This document shows positions 51,797-61,037 of a stretch of DNA of 64,000 bases, piece by piece. This DNA comes from Cellulomonas alba (lineage in GTDB: Bacteria > Actinomycetota > Actinomycetes > Actinomycetales > Cellulomonadaceae): NCBI RefSeq assembly GCF_030362835.1, contig NZ_JAUCGQ010000001.1:1963461-2027460 (forward strand). Reading direction: 5' to 3'. How positions within the stretch are numbered: the first letter of the stretch is position 1; each line of letters opens with the position of its first letter. The position numbers were made by a program, and so were the translations under genes. A model generated the notes under the pieces. The model was given only the letters and a program-made list of their open reading frames with translations, was not told the origin of the DNA and made no database searches.

Positions 51797-52240
51797 GTGG
51801 CTACGCGATTCGACCCGTTCCGCGAGATGGACCGTCTGCTCGGGCAGGTGCTGACGGCCGACAGAAGCGCGGCCGTCATGCCCATGGATCTGTGCCGCGT
51901 GGGCGACCACTACGTGCTCAACGTCGACCTGCCGGGCGTGGACCCCGGCTCGATCGACGTCAACGTCGAGGACCAGGTCCTCACGATCCGCGCGCAGCGG
52001 ACCCCGCACACCGAAGAAGACGTGCAGTGGCTGGCCAAGGAGCGCCCCGCCGGCACGTACGCACGGCAGATCGCCGTCGGCCGCGGGCTCGCGCTCGACG
52101 CGATCCAGGCGACGTACACCGACGGCGTGCTGACGCTGACGATCCCCGTCGCCGAGGAGGCCAAGCCCCGCCGCATCGAGGTGCGCCATGGCGAGGCTGC
52201 GTCGACGCAGATCACCGCGAACGCCGACCAGCCGGCCTGA
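51797..52240 (+). CDS. hsp20: Hsp20/alpha-crystallin small heat-shock protein
   Basis: A 147-residue ATP-independent holdase that binds unfolding proteins. The alpha-crystallin domain (about 38-130) includes LNVDLPGVDPGSIDV, VLTIRAQR and the GVLTLTIPVAEEAKPRRIEV end strand; the N-terminus has the FDPFREMDRLL motif. GTG 51797 is 8 nt after GGAGG; GTG 51788 would overlap the ribosome site. Controlled by a CIRCE element 91-117 nt upstream; a terminator follows. Confidence 0.95.
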   Translation: MATRFDPFREMDRLLGQVLTADRSAAVMPMDLCRVGDHYVLNVDLPGVDPGSIDVNVEDQVLTIRAQRTPHTEEDVQWLAKERPAGTYARQIAVGRGLALDAIQATYTDGVLTLTIPVAEEAKPRRIEVRHGEAASTQITANADQPA

Positions 52241-52342
52241 CGCCCGCGACGAGCACTCCGCGGCCGACGGGCGGCGGGCGCGTCGGGCCGTCTCGGGCGA
52301 GGTGTCGGGTCCGCCCGGCCGGCGAGCTCGCCCGACCAGCGA

Positions 52343-52377
52343 AGAGCCCCGGTCCCCTCTGCGGGGGCCGGGGCTCT
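52343..52377. terminator. Bidirectional terminator between hsp20 and metE
   Basis: AGAGCCCCGG / CCGGGGCTCT, with inner CCCC/GGGG pairs, between two convergent genes. Confidence 0.9.
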
Positions 52378-52403
52378 CGGCGTGGTGCGTCGACGGGAGC
52401 GCG

Positions 52404-54731
52404 TCAGAGCGTGGCGCGGACCGTCCGGGTCGCCGCCAGGATGTGCTCGAGCGAGGGCGAGACCTCCTCGTACCGGCGCGTCTTGAGGCCGCAGTCCGGG
52501 TTGACCCACAGCTGGTCGACCGGGAGCGCCTTGACGGCCTCGGTCAGCAGCTCGGTCACCTCGGACTCGCTCGGCACGCGCGGCGAGTGGATGTCGTACA
52601 CGCCCGGGCCGATGCCGCGCGGGTAGCCCTCGGCGGCGATGTCGCCCAGGATCTCCATCTTCGAGCGCGCCGCCTCGATGGACGTGACGTCGGCGTCGAG
52701 GCCGTCGATCGCGCCCATGATCTGGCCGAACTCCGAGTAGCACAGGTGCGTGTGGATCTGCGTGTCGTCGCGCACGCCGGCCGTCGCCAGGCGGAACGAG
52801 TTCACCGACCACTGCAGGTACGCCTCGTGGTCCTCCGCGCGCAGCGGCAGGAGCTCGCGCAGCGCGGGCTCGTCGACCTGGATGATCGCGATGCCCGCGG
52901 CCTCGAGGTCGTTGATCTCGTCACGCAGCGCGAGGCCGACCTGGTTGGCGGTCTCACCGAGCGGCTGGTCGTCACGCACGAACGACCACGCGAGGATCGT
53001 GACCGGACCCGTCAGCATGCCCTTCATCGGCTTCTCGGTGAGCGACTGCGCGTACTGCGCCCACGCCACCGTGATCGGCGCGGGCCGCGAGACGTCGCCC
53101 CAGAGGATCGACGGGCGCGTGCAGCGCGAGCCGTACGACTGGACCCAGCCGTTCTGCGTCACCGCGAAGCCGTCCAGGTTCTCGGCGAAGTACTGGACCA
53201 TGTCGTTGCGCTCGGGCTCGCCGTGCACCAGCACGTCGAGGCCGATCTGCTCCTGCAGCTCGACGACGCGGCGGATCTCCGCCTTCATCTCGTCCTCGTA
53301 CTGCTCCGCCGTCAGCTCGCCCTTGCCGAACGCCGCGCGGGCCTTGCGGATCTCGGGCGTCTGCGGGAACGAGCCGATGGTGGTCGTCGGCAGCGGCGGG
53401 AGGTCGAGGCGCGCCGCCTGCGACTCCTTGCGCGTGTCCCAGTCGCCGCGGTTGAACGCGTCGGCCGTCAGGGCGGCCGTGCGCTCGCGGACCTCGGGCC
53501 GCACGACGCCCGGCGCCGTGCGGCGCGAGCTGACGGCGTCGGACGCGGCGAGGAGCTGCTCGTGGATCGCCTCGCGCCCCTCGGTGAGGCCCTCGGCGAG
53601 CGTGACGACCTCGGCGACCTTCTGGTCGGCGAACGCGAGCCAGCTCTTCAGCGTCTCGTCCAGCTGCGGCTCGTCGGCCGTGTCGTGCGGGACGTGGAAC
53701 AGCGACGTCGACGTGCCGACCCTGAGGCCGCCCGCGCCGAGGAACTCGAGCTGCTCGAGGATCGCGAGCTTCGCGTCGAGGTCCGCGCGCCAGATGTTGT
53801 GGCCGTCGATCACGCCGCCGACCAGCGTCTTCGTCTCGAGACCGGGCACGAGCTCGGTGGGTGCGCTGCCCTTGACGAGGTCGATCGCGATGGCCTCGAC
53901 ATCCGTCGCGGCGAGCACCGGCAGGGCCGCGCCGAGGTCGCCGTACGGCGCCGCCACGAGGATCGCGGGCCGGTTCGGCACCGCGGTGAGCGTCTTGTAG
54001 GCCTCGACGACCGCCGCGTACAGGCGCTCGGCCGGGACCTCGATCGAGTCGCTGACGAGCGCCGGCTCGTCGAGCTGCACCCACGTCGCACCGGCCTCGG
54101 CGAGGTCGGCGAGGACCTCGGCGTACACCGCGGCGACGTCGGCCAGGCGGTCGATCGGCGAGAAGTCGTCGGGCGCGCCTTCGGTCGCCTTGGCCAGCGC
54201 CAGGAACGTCACCGGGCCGACGAGCACCGGTCGGGTCAGCACGCCGTCGGCGAGCGCCTCGGCGAACTCGCGGACCGGGCGGTCGCTGGCGTAGCGGAAC
54301 GTCGTCTCCGGGCCGATCTCGGGGACGAGGTAGTGGTAGTTCGTGTCGAACCACTTGGTCATCTCGAGCGGCAGGTCGTCGCCGCGGCCGCGCGCGACCG
54401 TCGAGTAGCCCGCGAGGTCGAGGCCGCCGCGCTCGTCCTGCAGGTCGGCGAACCGGGCCGGCACGGCGCCGAGCACGGCGGACGCGTCGAGCACGTGGTC
54501 GTAGAACGAGAACGCGCTGGGGATCGCGGGCACGTCGGTGCGCAGGCCGAGCTCGGCCAGGCGGGTGCGCGTGCGGCGGCGCAGGTCGGCCGCGACGGCC
54601 TCGACCTCGTCGGCGGTGCTGCGGCCGGCCCAGAACGCCTCGAGGGCCTTCTTCAGCTCGCGGCGCGGCCCGATGCGGGGGTACCCGAGGACGGAGCCGG
54701 CAGGAAACTCGACAAGGCGAGCGTGCGTCAT
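52404..54731 (-). CDS. metE: Cobalamin-independent methionine synthase MetE
   Basis: A 775-residue enzyme transferring methyl from 5-methyl-THF(Glu3) to homocysteine. The C-terminal barrel has the zinc ligands in [10 protein letters not shown], the Glu region and NPDCGLKTR near residue 730; the N-terminal barrel opens [21 protein letters not shown] 6 nt after the metF stop; a GAGGGA lies further upstream inside metF. It makes methionine from the folate product of MetF and is thus co-transcribed with it under the SAM riboswitch. Confidence 0.97.
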   Translation of the reverse strand: MTHARLVEFPAGSVLGYPRIGPRRELKKALEAFWAGRSTADEVEAVAADLRRRTRTRLAELGLRTDVPAIPSAFSFYDHVLDASAVLGAVPARFADLQDERGGLDLAGYSTVARGRGDDLPLEMTKWFDTNYHYLVPEIGPETTFRYASDRPVREFAEALADGVLTRPVLVGPVTFLALAKATEGAPDDFSPIDRLADVAAVYAEVLADLAEAGATWVQLDEPALVSDSIEVPAERLYAAVVEAYKTLTAVPNRPAILVAAPYGDLGAALPVLAATDVEAIAIDLVKGSAPTELVPGLETKTLVGGVIDGHNIWRADLDAKLAILEQLEFLGAGGLRVGTSTSLFHVPHDTADEPQLDETLKSWLAFADQKVAEVVTLAEGLTEGREAIHEQLLAASDAVSSRRTAPGVVRPEVRERTAALTADAFNRGDWDTRKESQAARLDLPPLPTTTIGSFPQTPEIRKARAAFGKGELTAEQYEDEMKAEIRRVVELQEQIGLDVLVHGEPERNDMVQYFAENLDGFAVTQNGWVQSYGSRCTRPSILWGDVSRPAPITVAWAQYAQSLTEKPMKGMLTGPVTILAWSFVRDDQPLGETANQVGLALRDEINDLEAAGIAIIQVDEPALRELLPLRAEDHEAYLQWSVNSFRLATAGVRDDTQIHTHLCYSEFGQIMGAIDGLDADVTSIEAARSKMEILGDIAAEGYPRGIGPGVYDIHSPRVPSESEVTELLTEAVKALPVDQLWVNPDCGLKTRRYEEVSPSLEHILAATRTVRATL

Positions 54732-54737
54732 GGTGTA

Positions 54738-55874
54738 TCAGTCCCTCGTGGGTCGGTCGGCCTGCCGGCGGGCTCCGCCGTCGAGGTTCGCGCCCTCGAG
54801 CAGGTCCAGTGCGGGGTGGTGCTGGTTGAACGTGTAGAGGTGGATGCCGGGTGCCCCGCCGTCGAGCACGCCGTTGACGAGGTCGACGCTCGCGCGGATG
54901 CCCCGGCGGTGCCGGTCGAGCTCGTCCTCTGCGGTGCCGAGCAGGTCGAGCAGGTCGCGCGGCACCTCGACGCCCGTGAGCTCCTGCACGCGCAGCAGCC
55001 GGGCGGGGTCGGTGGTGGGGATGATGCCCGGGATGATCGGGATCGTGACGCCGGCCTCGCGGGCCTCCGCGACCAGACCGAGGTACGCGTCGGCGTCGAA
55101 GAACACCTGCGTGATCGCGAAGTCCGCGCCCGCCTCCTGCTTGGCGAGGAGCGCCGCGACGTCCTGCGCGCGCGTGCCGCCGGTGGCCGCGTTGCCGCGC
55201 GGGAAGGCCGCGACCGCGATCGACAGCGGCCGGACGCGGGCGCGCACGGCCTGGGCCGCGCTACCGGCGCAGCGGCGCTGCTCGATCTCGCGGAGCAGCT
55301 CGACGAGGCCGGCGGCGGTGTCGACGCCGTCCGGGTGGGGGCGCCAGTCGGGCTGGTCGGCCGGCGGGTCGCCACGCAGGGCGAGGAACGAGCGCACGCC
55401 CTCGTCGAGGAACTCCTCGACGATCGTCGTGATGTCGTGACGGCTCGTGCCCACGCAGGTCAGGTGCGCGATCGGGTTGAGGCTCGTCTCGCGGAGCAGG
55501 CGGCTGACGAGCGCGCGGCTCGTGGTGCGGGTCCGGCCCGACGCGCCGTACGTGATCGAGACGAAGTCGGGCTGCGCCGCCTCCAGCGCGCGGATCGTCT
55601 CCCACGTGCGGGGCGCGGCCTCGACGTTGCGCGGCGGGAACAGCTCGAACGAGACGGTGGGACGGTCGACCGCGCCGCGCGGGCGCTCGCGCGCGACGGC
55701 CTCGTCGAGGTCGTGCGCGACGTCGGTGCGAACGTCCACCAGGGCAGTCTGCGCGAGCAGCGCGCCCGGGTCGACGGCCGCGGCCTGCCCGGTGGGCGTC
55801 GCGGGGTCGGCGGTGGCGGCGCTCACGGCCGTGCCGTCCGTCGGCGGGGTGCGGGCATCGCGTCTCAACTCCAT
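54738..55874 (-). CDS. metF: Methylenetetrahydrofolate reductase MetF
   Basis: A 378-residue flavoenzyme that reduces methylene-THF to methyl-THF, the donor for MetE. VSFELFPPRN, DFVSITYGA, LTCVGTS, LALRGDPP and GADFAITQVFFD are MetF motifs. It has an extra N-terminal region of about 70 residues (Ala/Thr/Pro-rich) ahead of the barrel, unlike the 300-residue enteric enzyme. I chose the ATG at 55874: AGGA precedes it by 3 nt and it lies at the end of the riboswitch. A GTG at 55892 is possible. Confidence 0.94.
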   Translation of the reverse strand: MELRRDARTPPTDGTAVSAATADPATPTGQAAAVDPGALLAQTALVDVRTDVAHDLDEAVARERPRGAVDRPTVSFELFPPRNVEAAPRTWETIRALEAAQPDFVSITYGASGRTRTTSRALVSRLLRETSLNPIAHLTCVGTSRHDITTIVEEFLDEGVRSFLALRGDPPADQPDWRPHPDGVDTAAGLVELLREIEQRRCAGSAAQAVRARVRPLSIAVAAFPRGNAATGGTRAQDVAALLAKQEAGADFAITQVFFDADAYLGLVAEAREAGVTIPIIPGIIPTTDPARLLRVQELTGVEVPRDLLDLLGTAEDELDRHRRGIRASVDLVNGVLDGGAPGIHLYTFNQHHPALDLLEGANLDGGARRQADRPTRD

Positions 55875-55964
55875 CGGTCCTGGCGGAAGCACCCGACACC
55901 CTCGGTGACGAGGGGGGTTGCTGCGGCGTCGACGAGCCAGGTCTCTCGGCCGCTCTGGATGGTT
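55871..55964 (-). promoter_or_regulatory. SAM riboswitch (S-box/SAM-IV superfamily) controlling metF-metE
   Basis: On the minus strand, from about 55962: AGAGCGGCCGAGAGA, CCTGGC, GCAGCAACC, a CCTCG/CGAGG hairpin and GGTGCTTCC follow the conserved S-box order. The first helix can form between CCATC (55962-55958) and GATGG (55875-55871); the latter contains the metF ATG. The predicted transcription start lies 2 nt before this helix. Confidence 0.82.
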
Positions 55965-55970
55965 GCGGCG

Positions 55971-56000
55971 ATGCTAGACGCCCGACCACATCGTGAGCAA
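55971..56000 (-). promoter_or_regulatory. metF-metE promoter
   Basis: Minus-strand -35 TTGCTC (56000-55995), 18-bp spacer, -10 TAGCAT (55976-55971). The start site at about 55964 is immediately upstream of the riboswitch. The rest of the gap up to 56232 shows no other clear element. Confidence 0.7.
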
Positions 56001-56232
56001 CCGCCTCCGCATGTCGAGACGCCGCCGTTCGCCACGCAGGCACTCGGTCCGATCTGTCCTCCCAGTGTGCGCGAGCGCGCGTGGATGCGGCAGGTATCAA
56101 GGCCCCGGGGGCGGCGACCTCGCGAGAATGGGCGCGCACGCCGTGCCGGTGGGCTGTCGATTCGCGGCGCGCGCGTTCGTGTAGGGCGCGAGACGGTGGC
56201 ACCGAGCCACCGGCAGACGAGGAGGTCCCGAC

Positions 56233-56586
56233 ATGGCCCAGTACCTGCTCAGCGTGATCGAGCCCGACGGACCGATGCCCGCGCCCGAGGTGCTCGACCC
56301 GATCATCCGTGACGTCGTCGAGGTCGACACCCAGATGCGCGACGCCGGCGTGTGGGTGTTCAGCGGCGGCCTGCACGACCCGGCTACCGCGACCGTGCTG
56401 CGCGCGCAGGACGGCAGCGTCGTCGCCACCGACGGGCCGTGGGCCGAGAGCAAGGAGCACCTCGGCGGCTTCACGATCATCGACGTGCCCGACCTCGACG
56501 CCGCGCTCGACTGGGGCGGCCGGCTGGCCCGGGCGACGACCCTGCGCATCGAGGTGCGCCCGTTCCGCGACGGGCCCGGCAGCTGA
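56233..56586 (+). CDS. YCII-related (DGPF-type) protein paired with ECF42 sigma factor
   Basis: A 117-residue YCII-domain protein. [13 protein letters not shown] at the N-terminus, [12 protein letters not shown], and the [25 protein letters not shown] block are the classic DGPF pattern. Such proteins are encoded beside ECF42 sigma factors and are their usual targets. ATG with GAGGAGG 6 nt upstream. Its stop overlaps the presumed start of the sigma gene. Confidence 0.93.
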   Translation: MAQYLLSVIEPDGPMPAPEVLDPIIRDVVEVDTQMRDAGVWVFSGGLHDPATATVLRAQDGSVVATDGPWAESKEHLGGFTIIDVPDLDAALDWGGRLARATTLRIEVRPFRDGPGS

Positions 56587-57806
56587 TCGCCACGGCCACC
56601 GCGGCAGACGTCGCGGCCGTGTTCCGCTCCGAGCACGGCCGCGCCGTCGCGGTGCTCACGCGCCGGTTCCGCGACCTCGACGTCGCGGAGGACGCCGTCC
56701 AGGAGGCGTTCGCGGTCGCGCTCGAGCGGTGGCCGCGCGACGGTCTGCCCCCGGCCCCCGCGGGCTGGATCCTGACGACCGCGCACCGCAAGGCCATCGA
56801 CCGCCTGCGGCGCGACGCCGTTCGCGACCACAAGCACACCCAGGCGGCGCTGCTGGCCGCGCCGGACGGCGCCGAGCCCGGCGACGAGGAGGAGGGTCCG
56901 GTGCGCGACGACCGGCTGCGACTCGTGTTCACGTGCTGCCACCCGGCGCTCGCGCAGCCCGCACAGGTGGCGCTGACCCTGAGGCTGCTCGGCGGCCTGA
57001 CCACCCCGGAGATCGCGCACGCCTTCCTGGTGCCCGAGGCCACGCTCGCGCAGCGCATCGTCCGGGCCAAGGCCAAGATCCGCGACGCGCGCATCCCGTA
57101 CCGCGTGCCCCGCGACGCCGACCTGCCCGACCGGCTGCCGGCCGTGCTCGCGGTCGTGTACCTCGTCTTCACCGAGGGGCATACCGCGACCGCCGGCGAC
57201 GACCTGGCGCGCGCCGACCTCGTGGCCGAGGCGATCCGGCTCGCGCGCCTCCTCGCCGAGCTGATGCCCGACGAGCCCGAGGTGCTCGGCCTGCTCGGGC
57301 TGCTGCTGCTCTCCGACTCGCGCCGGGCCGCGCGCCGGGCCGCCGACGGGTCGCTCGTGCTGCTCGCCGACCAGGACCCCGCGCGGTGGGACGCCGCGCT
57401 CGCCGAGGAGGGCCGCGCGCTGGTGCGGCGGTGCCTGCGGATCGGGCGCCCGGGGCCGTACCAGCTGCAGGCTGCGATCCAGGCCGTGCACAGCGAGCCT
57501 CCGACGGACTGGCGGCAGGTCGTCGCGCTCTACGACCAGCTGATGACGGTCGCGCCCGGGCCGGTCGTCGCGCTCAACCGCGCGGTCGCGGTCGCGGAGC
57601 TCGACGGGCCCCAGGTGGGGCTGGCGCTCGTGGACCCGCTGCCGCTCGACGGGTATGTGGCGTTCCACGCGGTGCGCGCCGATCTGCTGCGGCGCTGCGA
57701 CCGGCGGCCCGAGGCGGCCGAGGCGTACGAGCGGGCGATCGCGCTGACGGACAACGGCGCCGAGCGCGCGTTCCTGACGGGCGCGCTCGCCGCCGTCCGG
57801 GGCTGA
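56583..57806 (+). CDS. ECF42-type RNA polymerase sigma factor with C-terminal TPR-like domain
   Basis: A sigma factor of about 407 residues. Region 2 ([17 protein letters not shown]... [14 protein letters not shown]), region 4 ([24 protein letters not shown]) and a long C-terminal helical TPR-like extension (about 190-407; [30 protein letters not shown]) mark the ECF42 group, which needs that extension for activity and has no anti-sigma factor. No ATG, GTG or TTG exists between the YCII stop and region 2 except GTG 56619 inside helix 1. I set the start at CTG 56583, which overlaps the YCII stop as CTGA; this start is uncertain. Confidence 0.88.
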   Translation: MIATATAADVAAVFRSEHGRAVAVLTRRFRDLDVAEDAVQEAFAVALERWPRDGLPPAPAGWILTTAHRKAIDRLRRDAVRDHKHTQAALLAAPDGAEPGDEEEGPVRDDRLRLVFTCCHPALAQPAQVALTLRLLGGLTTPEIAHAFLVPEATLAQRIVRAKAKIRDARIPYRVPRDADLPDRLPAVLAVVYLVFTEGHTATAGDDLARADLVAEAIRLARLLAELMPDEPEVLGLLGLLLLSDSRRAARRAADGSLVLLADQDPARWDAALAEEGRALVRRCLRIGRPGPYQLQAAIQAVHSEPPTDWRQVVALYDQLMTVAPGPVVALNRAVAVAELDGPQVGLALVDPLPLDGYVAFHAVRADLLRRCDRRPEAAEAYERAIALTDNGAERAFLTGALAAVRG

Positions 57807-57812
57807 CTCGCG

Positions 57813-58028
57813 TCAGTCGGGGCGGCGCGGGGTGAGGTGGCGGTAGTGGCGCGGGCTGCGTTGCGAGGGGACGTCGAACCACGACGTCGGCGAGCCGGCG
57901 GAGACGGACAGCAGCCCGTCCTGGACGGCCTCCAGCAGGTGCGCGTCGGGGTCGGTCGAGCCGAGCAGCGCCTCGCGCGCACCGCGGACCGCGTCGTTGC
58001 GGTCGTGCGCGTCGGGCATCTCGGTCAT
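57813..58028 (-). CDS. Small hypothetical protein (71 residues)
   Basis: A short, acidic-then-basic protein (MTEMPDAHDRNDAV ... HYRHLTPRRPD) with no recognised domain or membrane segment. Support for its reality: a minus-strand -10 TACCGT (58042-58037) ends 8 nt before the ATG, giving an almost leaderless start, and the gene fits between the sigma gene and tag. Its convergent neighbour ends 6 nt away. Confidence 0.55.
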   Translation of the reverse strand: MTEMPDAHDRNDAVRGAREALLGSTDPDAHLLEAVQDGLLSVSAGSPTSWFDVPSQRSPRHYRHLTPRRPD

Positions 58029-58082
58029 GCGAAAGCACGGTAGTCCGGAGCCCGTCCCGAAGCCGAGCAGGGTGAACGAAGG

Positions 58083-58691
58083 TCACCCGATGGGACCAAC
58101 CAGCACCGGGCAGCCAGCGAGATGGTCGTCGACGAGGCCGCAGGCCTGCATCGCGGCGTACGCCGTGGTCGGACCGACGAAGCGGAACCCGAGCGACTTG
58201 AGCTCCTTGGCCAGCGCGCGCGACTCGGGCGTCACGGCCGGAACGTCGGCCCACGTCTCAGGTCGCCGGCGGTCTGTGGCGGCGGGGGCATGCGACCACA
58301 GCACCTCGTCGAGCGTGCGGCCTGCCTCGTGGAGGGCGCGCAGGGCGTGGGCGTTGGCGATCGTCGCCTCGATCTTGGCGCGGTTGCGGACGATGCCGGC
58401 GTCCGCCATCAGCCGGGCGACGTCGGCCTCGCCGTAGGTCGCGACGACCTCGGGGTCGAAACCGGCGAACGCCGAGCGGAACGCCTCGCGCTTGCGCAGC
58501 ACGGTGATCCACGCGAGGCCCGACTGGAACCCCTCGAGCGCGAGCCGCTCGAACAGCGCGTGCTCGTCGTGGACCGGGGTGCCCCACTCGTCGTCGTGGT
58601 ACGCGGCGTAGAGCGGGTCGCCGTCGCCGAAGCAGCGGCCGAGCACGGCGGTCGGGTCGAGGGTGGGACGGGCGGCGGCGAGTCCGGGCAT
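58083..58691 (-). CDS. tag: DNA-3-methyladenine glycosylase I (Tag)
   Basis: A 202-residue base-excision enzyme that removes 3-methyladenine. Family marks: RCFGDGDPLYAAYHDDEWG, FERLALEGFQSGLAWITVL, and SLGFRFVGPTTAYAAMQACGLV. The zinc-binding Cys and His of Tag (C near residue 20, His in HDDEW) are visible; the C-terminal His/Cys pair appears reduced or absent (the protein ends HLAGCPVLVG). No partner gene. ATG at 58691. Confidence 0.94.
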   Translation of the reverse strand: MPGLAAARPTLDPTAVLGRCFGDGDPLYAAYHDDEWGTPVHDEHALFERLALEGFQSGLAWITVLRKREAFRSAFAGFDPEVVATYGEADVARLMADAGIVRNRAKIEATIANAHALRALHEAGRTLDEVLWSHAPAATDRRRPETWADVPAVTPESRALAKELKSLGFRFVGPTTAYAAMQACGLVDDHLAGCPVLVGPIG

Positions 58692-58868
58692 GCGTCGCGT
58701 CGGGCCCCCGGGACCGACACGGTGGCCCGGCGTCGCGCCGCCGGGGAGGGGTGCCTCCGGGCCGGGGCTGTGGGCGGCTCGGCGCGGCAGGGACGGTCGT
58801 CGCTCGGCGCGGTCGCCCCCTCGTCGGCCCGTCGTCCAGCGCTCGGCGCGCCGGGGCCCGCCAGCTCG

Positions 58869-59996
58869 TCAGCCCTCGGCGCCCTCCACCAGCCGGGCGA
58901 TCCCGTCCAGGATCAGCGTCGTCCCGAAGTCGAGCGCCTCGGCCTCCTGCCCGCCGCCCGGCCCCGTGGCGTCGAACACCCCGGCCGCGACGGCGCGCAT
59001 CAGCGCGGGGTGCTCGTCGGGCGTCACGAGCCGCACGATCACGGCGTTCGGGTCGTCCTCGCCGGTCGGCTCGGATCCGCCGCGCGTGCGTGCGAGCGCC
59101 CGCCGCCGGCTCTGGTCCGCCTCGACGAGCCGCGCCCACTCGAGCTGGTGGCTGCTCAGGGCGCCCGCTGCCTGGAGCTTCTGGGTCTCGGTGAGCGGCG
59201 TGCCGTCGAGCGCGTCGACCAGCGCCTCCATCCACGCGAGCCGGTTGGGGCCGACCGCGAACAGCAGGTTCGTCGTCCGGCTCATCCACGGGTGCGACGC
59301 GAGGATCGGCCGCATCTGCTCGAGCAGCACCTCGAGCCGCGCACGCCAGTCGCCGACCTCGGGCCCCGACGGGACGGGCACACCCGCCGCGCGGTCCGAC
59401 ATCAGCATCAGCACGTCGTCCTTCGACGCCACGTACCGGTAGAGCGACATCGTCGTGAAGCCGAGCGACTCGGCGAGCCGCGCCATCGAGACGGCGTCGA
59501 GCCCTTCGTCGTCCGCGAGCTGGATCGCGGCGTCGGCGATCTGCTCGACCGTGAGCCCGGGCCGCGGCCCCCGGCGAGGTGCGGCGGGCCGGCGCCAGAG
59601 GACCGCAAGGTCGGGGGGCAGGTCGGCGCGCAGCTCGGCGCCGTCGTCGGGCCCCTCCGCGCGCCGCGCCTGGGCCAGCGCGCGCTCGGCCTCGCGGTTC
59701 GCGCGCTGCTCCGCGAGCGCCGCGGAGCGCTGCGCCTTCGCGGCCTCACGGTGCGCGCGGCCGGCCTCCTTCGCCGCGTCGCGGGCCGCCTTCTCGCGCT
59801 CCCGCTGCGCGTTCTCGGCGTCGCGCGTGCGCTGGCGCTCGGCCTTCTCGCGCTCGCGGTCGAGCCGAGCGGCCTCCTTCGCCGCAGCGGCGTCGGCCTT
59901 CTCGCGGTCGCGGCGCAGCGCCTCGGCCTCGCGCCGTGCGGCCTCCGCCTCCCGGCGCTCGTCCTCGCTCGCGGCGGCCTCGTCCTGCTGAGCCAT
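58869..59996 (-). CDS. TetR-family regulator with long N-terminal coiled coil
   Basis: A 375-residue regulator about twice the usual TetR length. Residues about 5-110 are an unbroken Arg/Glu/Ala/Lys-rich coiled coil (REREKAERQRTRDAENAQRER is typical). The TetR HTH lies at about 150-195 (LTVEQIADAAIQLADDEGLDAVSM, MSLYRYVASKDDVLML), then a TetR C-terminal ligand domain (about 215-375). ATG with AAGGAGGT 5 nt upstream, so the coiled coil is genuinely translated. It is divergent from a DrrAB-type exporter, with a perfect 9-bp inverted repeat in the 81-bp gap. Confidence 0.92.
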   Translation of the reverse strand: MAQQDEAAASEDERREAEAARREAEALRRDREKADAAAAKEAARLDREREKAERQRTRDAENAQREREKAARDAAKEAGRAHREAAKAQRSAALAEQRANREAERALAQARRAEGPDDGAELRADLPPDLAVLWRRPAAPRRGPRPGLTVEQIADAAIQLADDEGLDAVSMARLAESLGFTTMSLYRYVASKDDVLMLMSDRAAGVPVPSGPEVGDWRARLEVLLEQMRPILASHPWMSRTTNLLFAVGPNRLAWMEALVDALDGTPLTETQKLQAAGALSSHQLEWARLVEADQSRRRALARTRGGSEPTGEDDPNAVIVRLVTPDEHPALMRAVAAGVFDATGPGGGQEAEALDFGTTLILDGIARLVEGAEG

Positions 59997-60006
59997 CGGT
60001 ACCTCC

Positions 60007-60044
60007 TTGACCGCTGATCCTATAAGTGTGTATGACATACACAC
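60007..60044. promoter_or_regulatory. TetR operator and exporter promoter
   Basis: Perfect palindrome GTGTGTATG-A-CATACACAC (60026-60044). The plus-strand promoter -35 TTGACC (60007-60012), 18-bp spacer, -10 TATGAC (60031-60036) overlaps it. On the minus strand TTATAGGAT close by may be the -10 of the regulator gene. Confidence 0.8.
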
Positions 60045-60077
60045 ACAGTTTACGACGTACACAGAACGGAGATCGCG

Positions 60078-61037
60078 ATGACCGAGAACGTCGTCGTCGC
60101 CCGGGGGCTGCGCAAGGCCTACGGCGACCTGACCGTGCTCGACGGGGTCGACCTCGACGTCGGCCGGGGCGAGGTGCTCGCCCTGCTCGGCCCGAACGGC
60201 GCCGGCAAGACCACGACCGTCCGGATCCTGTCGACGCTCCTGCGCCCCGACGGCGGCACCGCGAGCGTCGCGGGGCACGACGTCGTGCACGAGCCGGGCG
60301 CGGTGCGCGCGGCCATCAGCCTCACCGGGCAGTACGCGGCCGTCGACGAGCTGCTGACGGGCGAGGAGAACCTGCGGCTCATGGCGCGGCTCGCACACCT
60401 GCCGCGCACCTCGATCCGCGCGCGGGTCGCCGAGCTGCTCACCCTGTTCGACCTCGAGGACGCCGCGCGCCGCGTCGTCAAGACCTACTCGGGAGGCATG
60501 CGGCGCCGGCTCGACCTCGCGGCGGGACTCCTCGCGCGGCCGCAGGTCGTGTTCCTCGACGAGCCGACCACCGGCCTCGACCCGCGCAGCCGCAACGGGC
60601 TGTGGGACGTGATCCGCGGCGTGGTCGCGGACGGCGCGACCGTGCTGCTGACGACGCAGTACCTCGAGGAGGCCGACCGGCTCGCCGGAACGGTCGCGGT
60701 GATCGACCACGGCCGCGTCATCGCGCGCGGCACGCCCGCCGAGCTCAAGCAGACGGTCGGCTCGGCGCACGTCGAGCTCGCGGTCGCGGGCGGTGGGGTC
60801 GAGCGCATCGCGACCGACGGCTCGGTGCCCGACGTGCGGCGCATCCTCGCGGACGTCGAGCGACGCGGCATCGCCGTCGACCGCTGGGCCGTGCGGACGC
60901 CGACGCTCGACGACGTCTTCCTCGAGCTCACCGGCAGCGCGCCGGACACCCCGGCGGTCGGCCAGACGCGCGACTCGGCGCCCGACGCCGACGTCGACCC
61001 CTCACCCGTCCTCGTCACGACCCGGGAGCCCCGATGA
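60078..61037 (+). CDS. Daunorubicin-resistance-type ABC exporter ATPase (DrrA-like)
   Basis: A 319-residue ATPase. Walker A GPNGAGKTT, signature YSGGMRRRLDLA, Walker B VVFLDEPTTG and the TTQYLEEADRLA switch segment (Gln in place of the usual His, common in DrrA proteins). C-terminal DrrA extension ends with PTLDDVFLELTG. ATG with GGAGATCG upstream. Coupled to its permease by ATGA. The divergent coiled-coil TetR probably controls the pair. Confidence 0.95.
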   Translation: MTENVVVARGLRKAYGDLTVLDGVDLDVGRGEVLALLGPNGAGKTTTVRILSTLLRPDGGTASVAGHDVVHEPGAVRAAISLTGQYAAVDELLTGEENLRLMARLAHLPRTSIRARVAELLTLFDLEDAARRVVKTYSGGMRRRLDLAAGLLARPQVVFLDEPTTGLDPRSRNGLWDVIRGVVADGATVLLTTQYLEEADRLAGTVAVIDHGRVIARGTPAELKQTVGSAHVELAVAGGGVERIATDGSVPDVRRILADVERRGIAVDRWAVRTPTLDDVFLELTGSAPDTPAVGQTRDSAPDADVDPSPVLVTTREPR

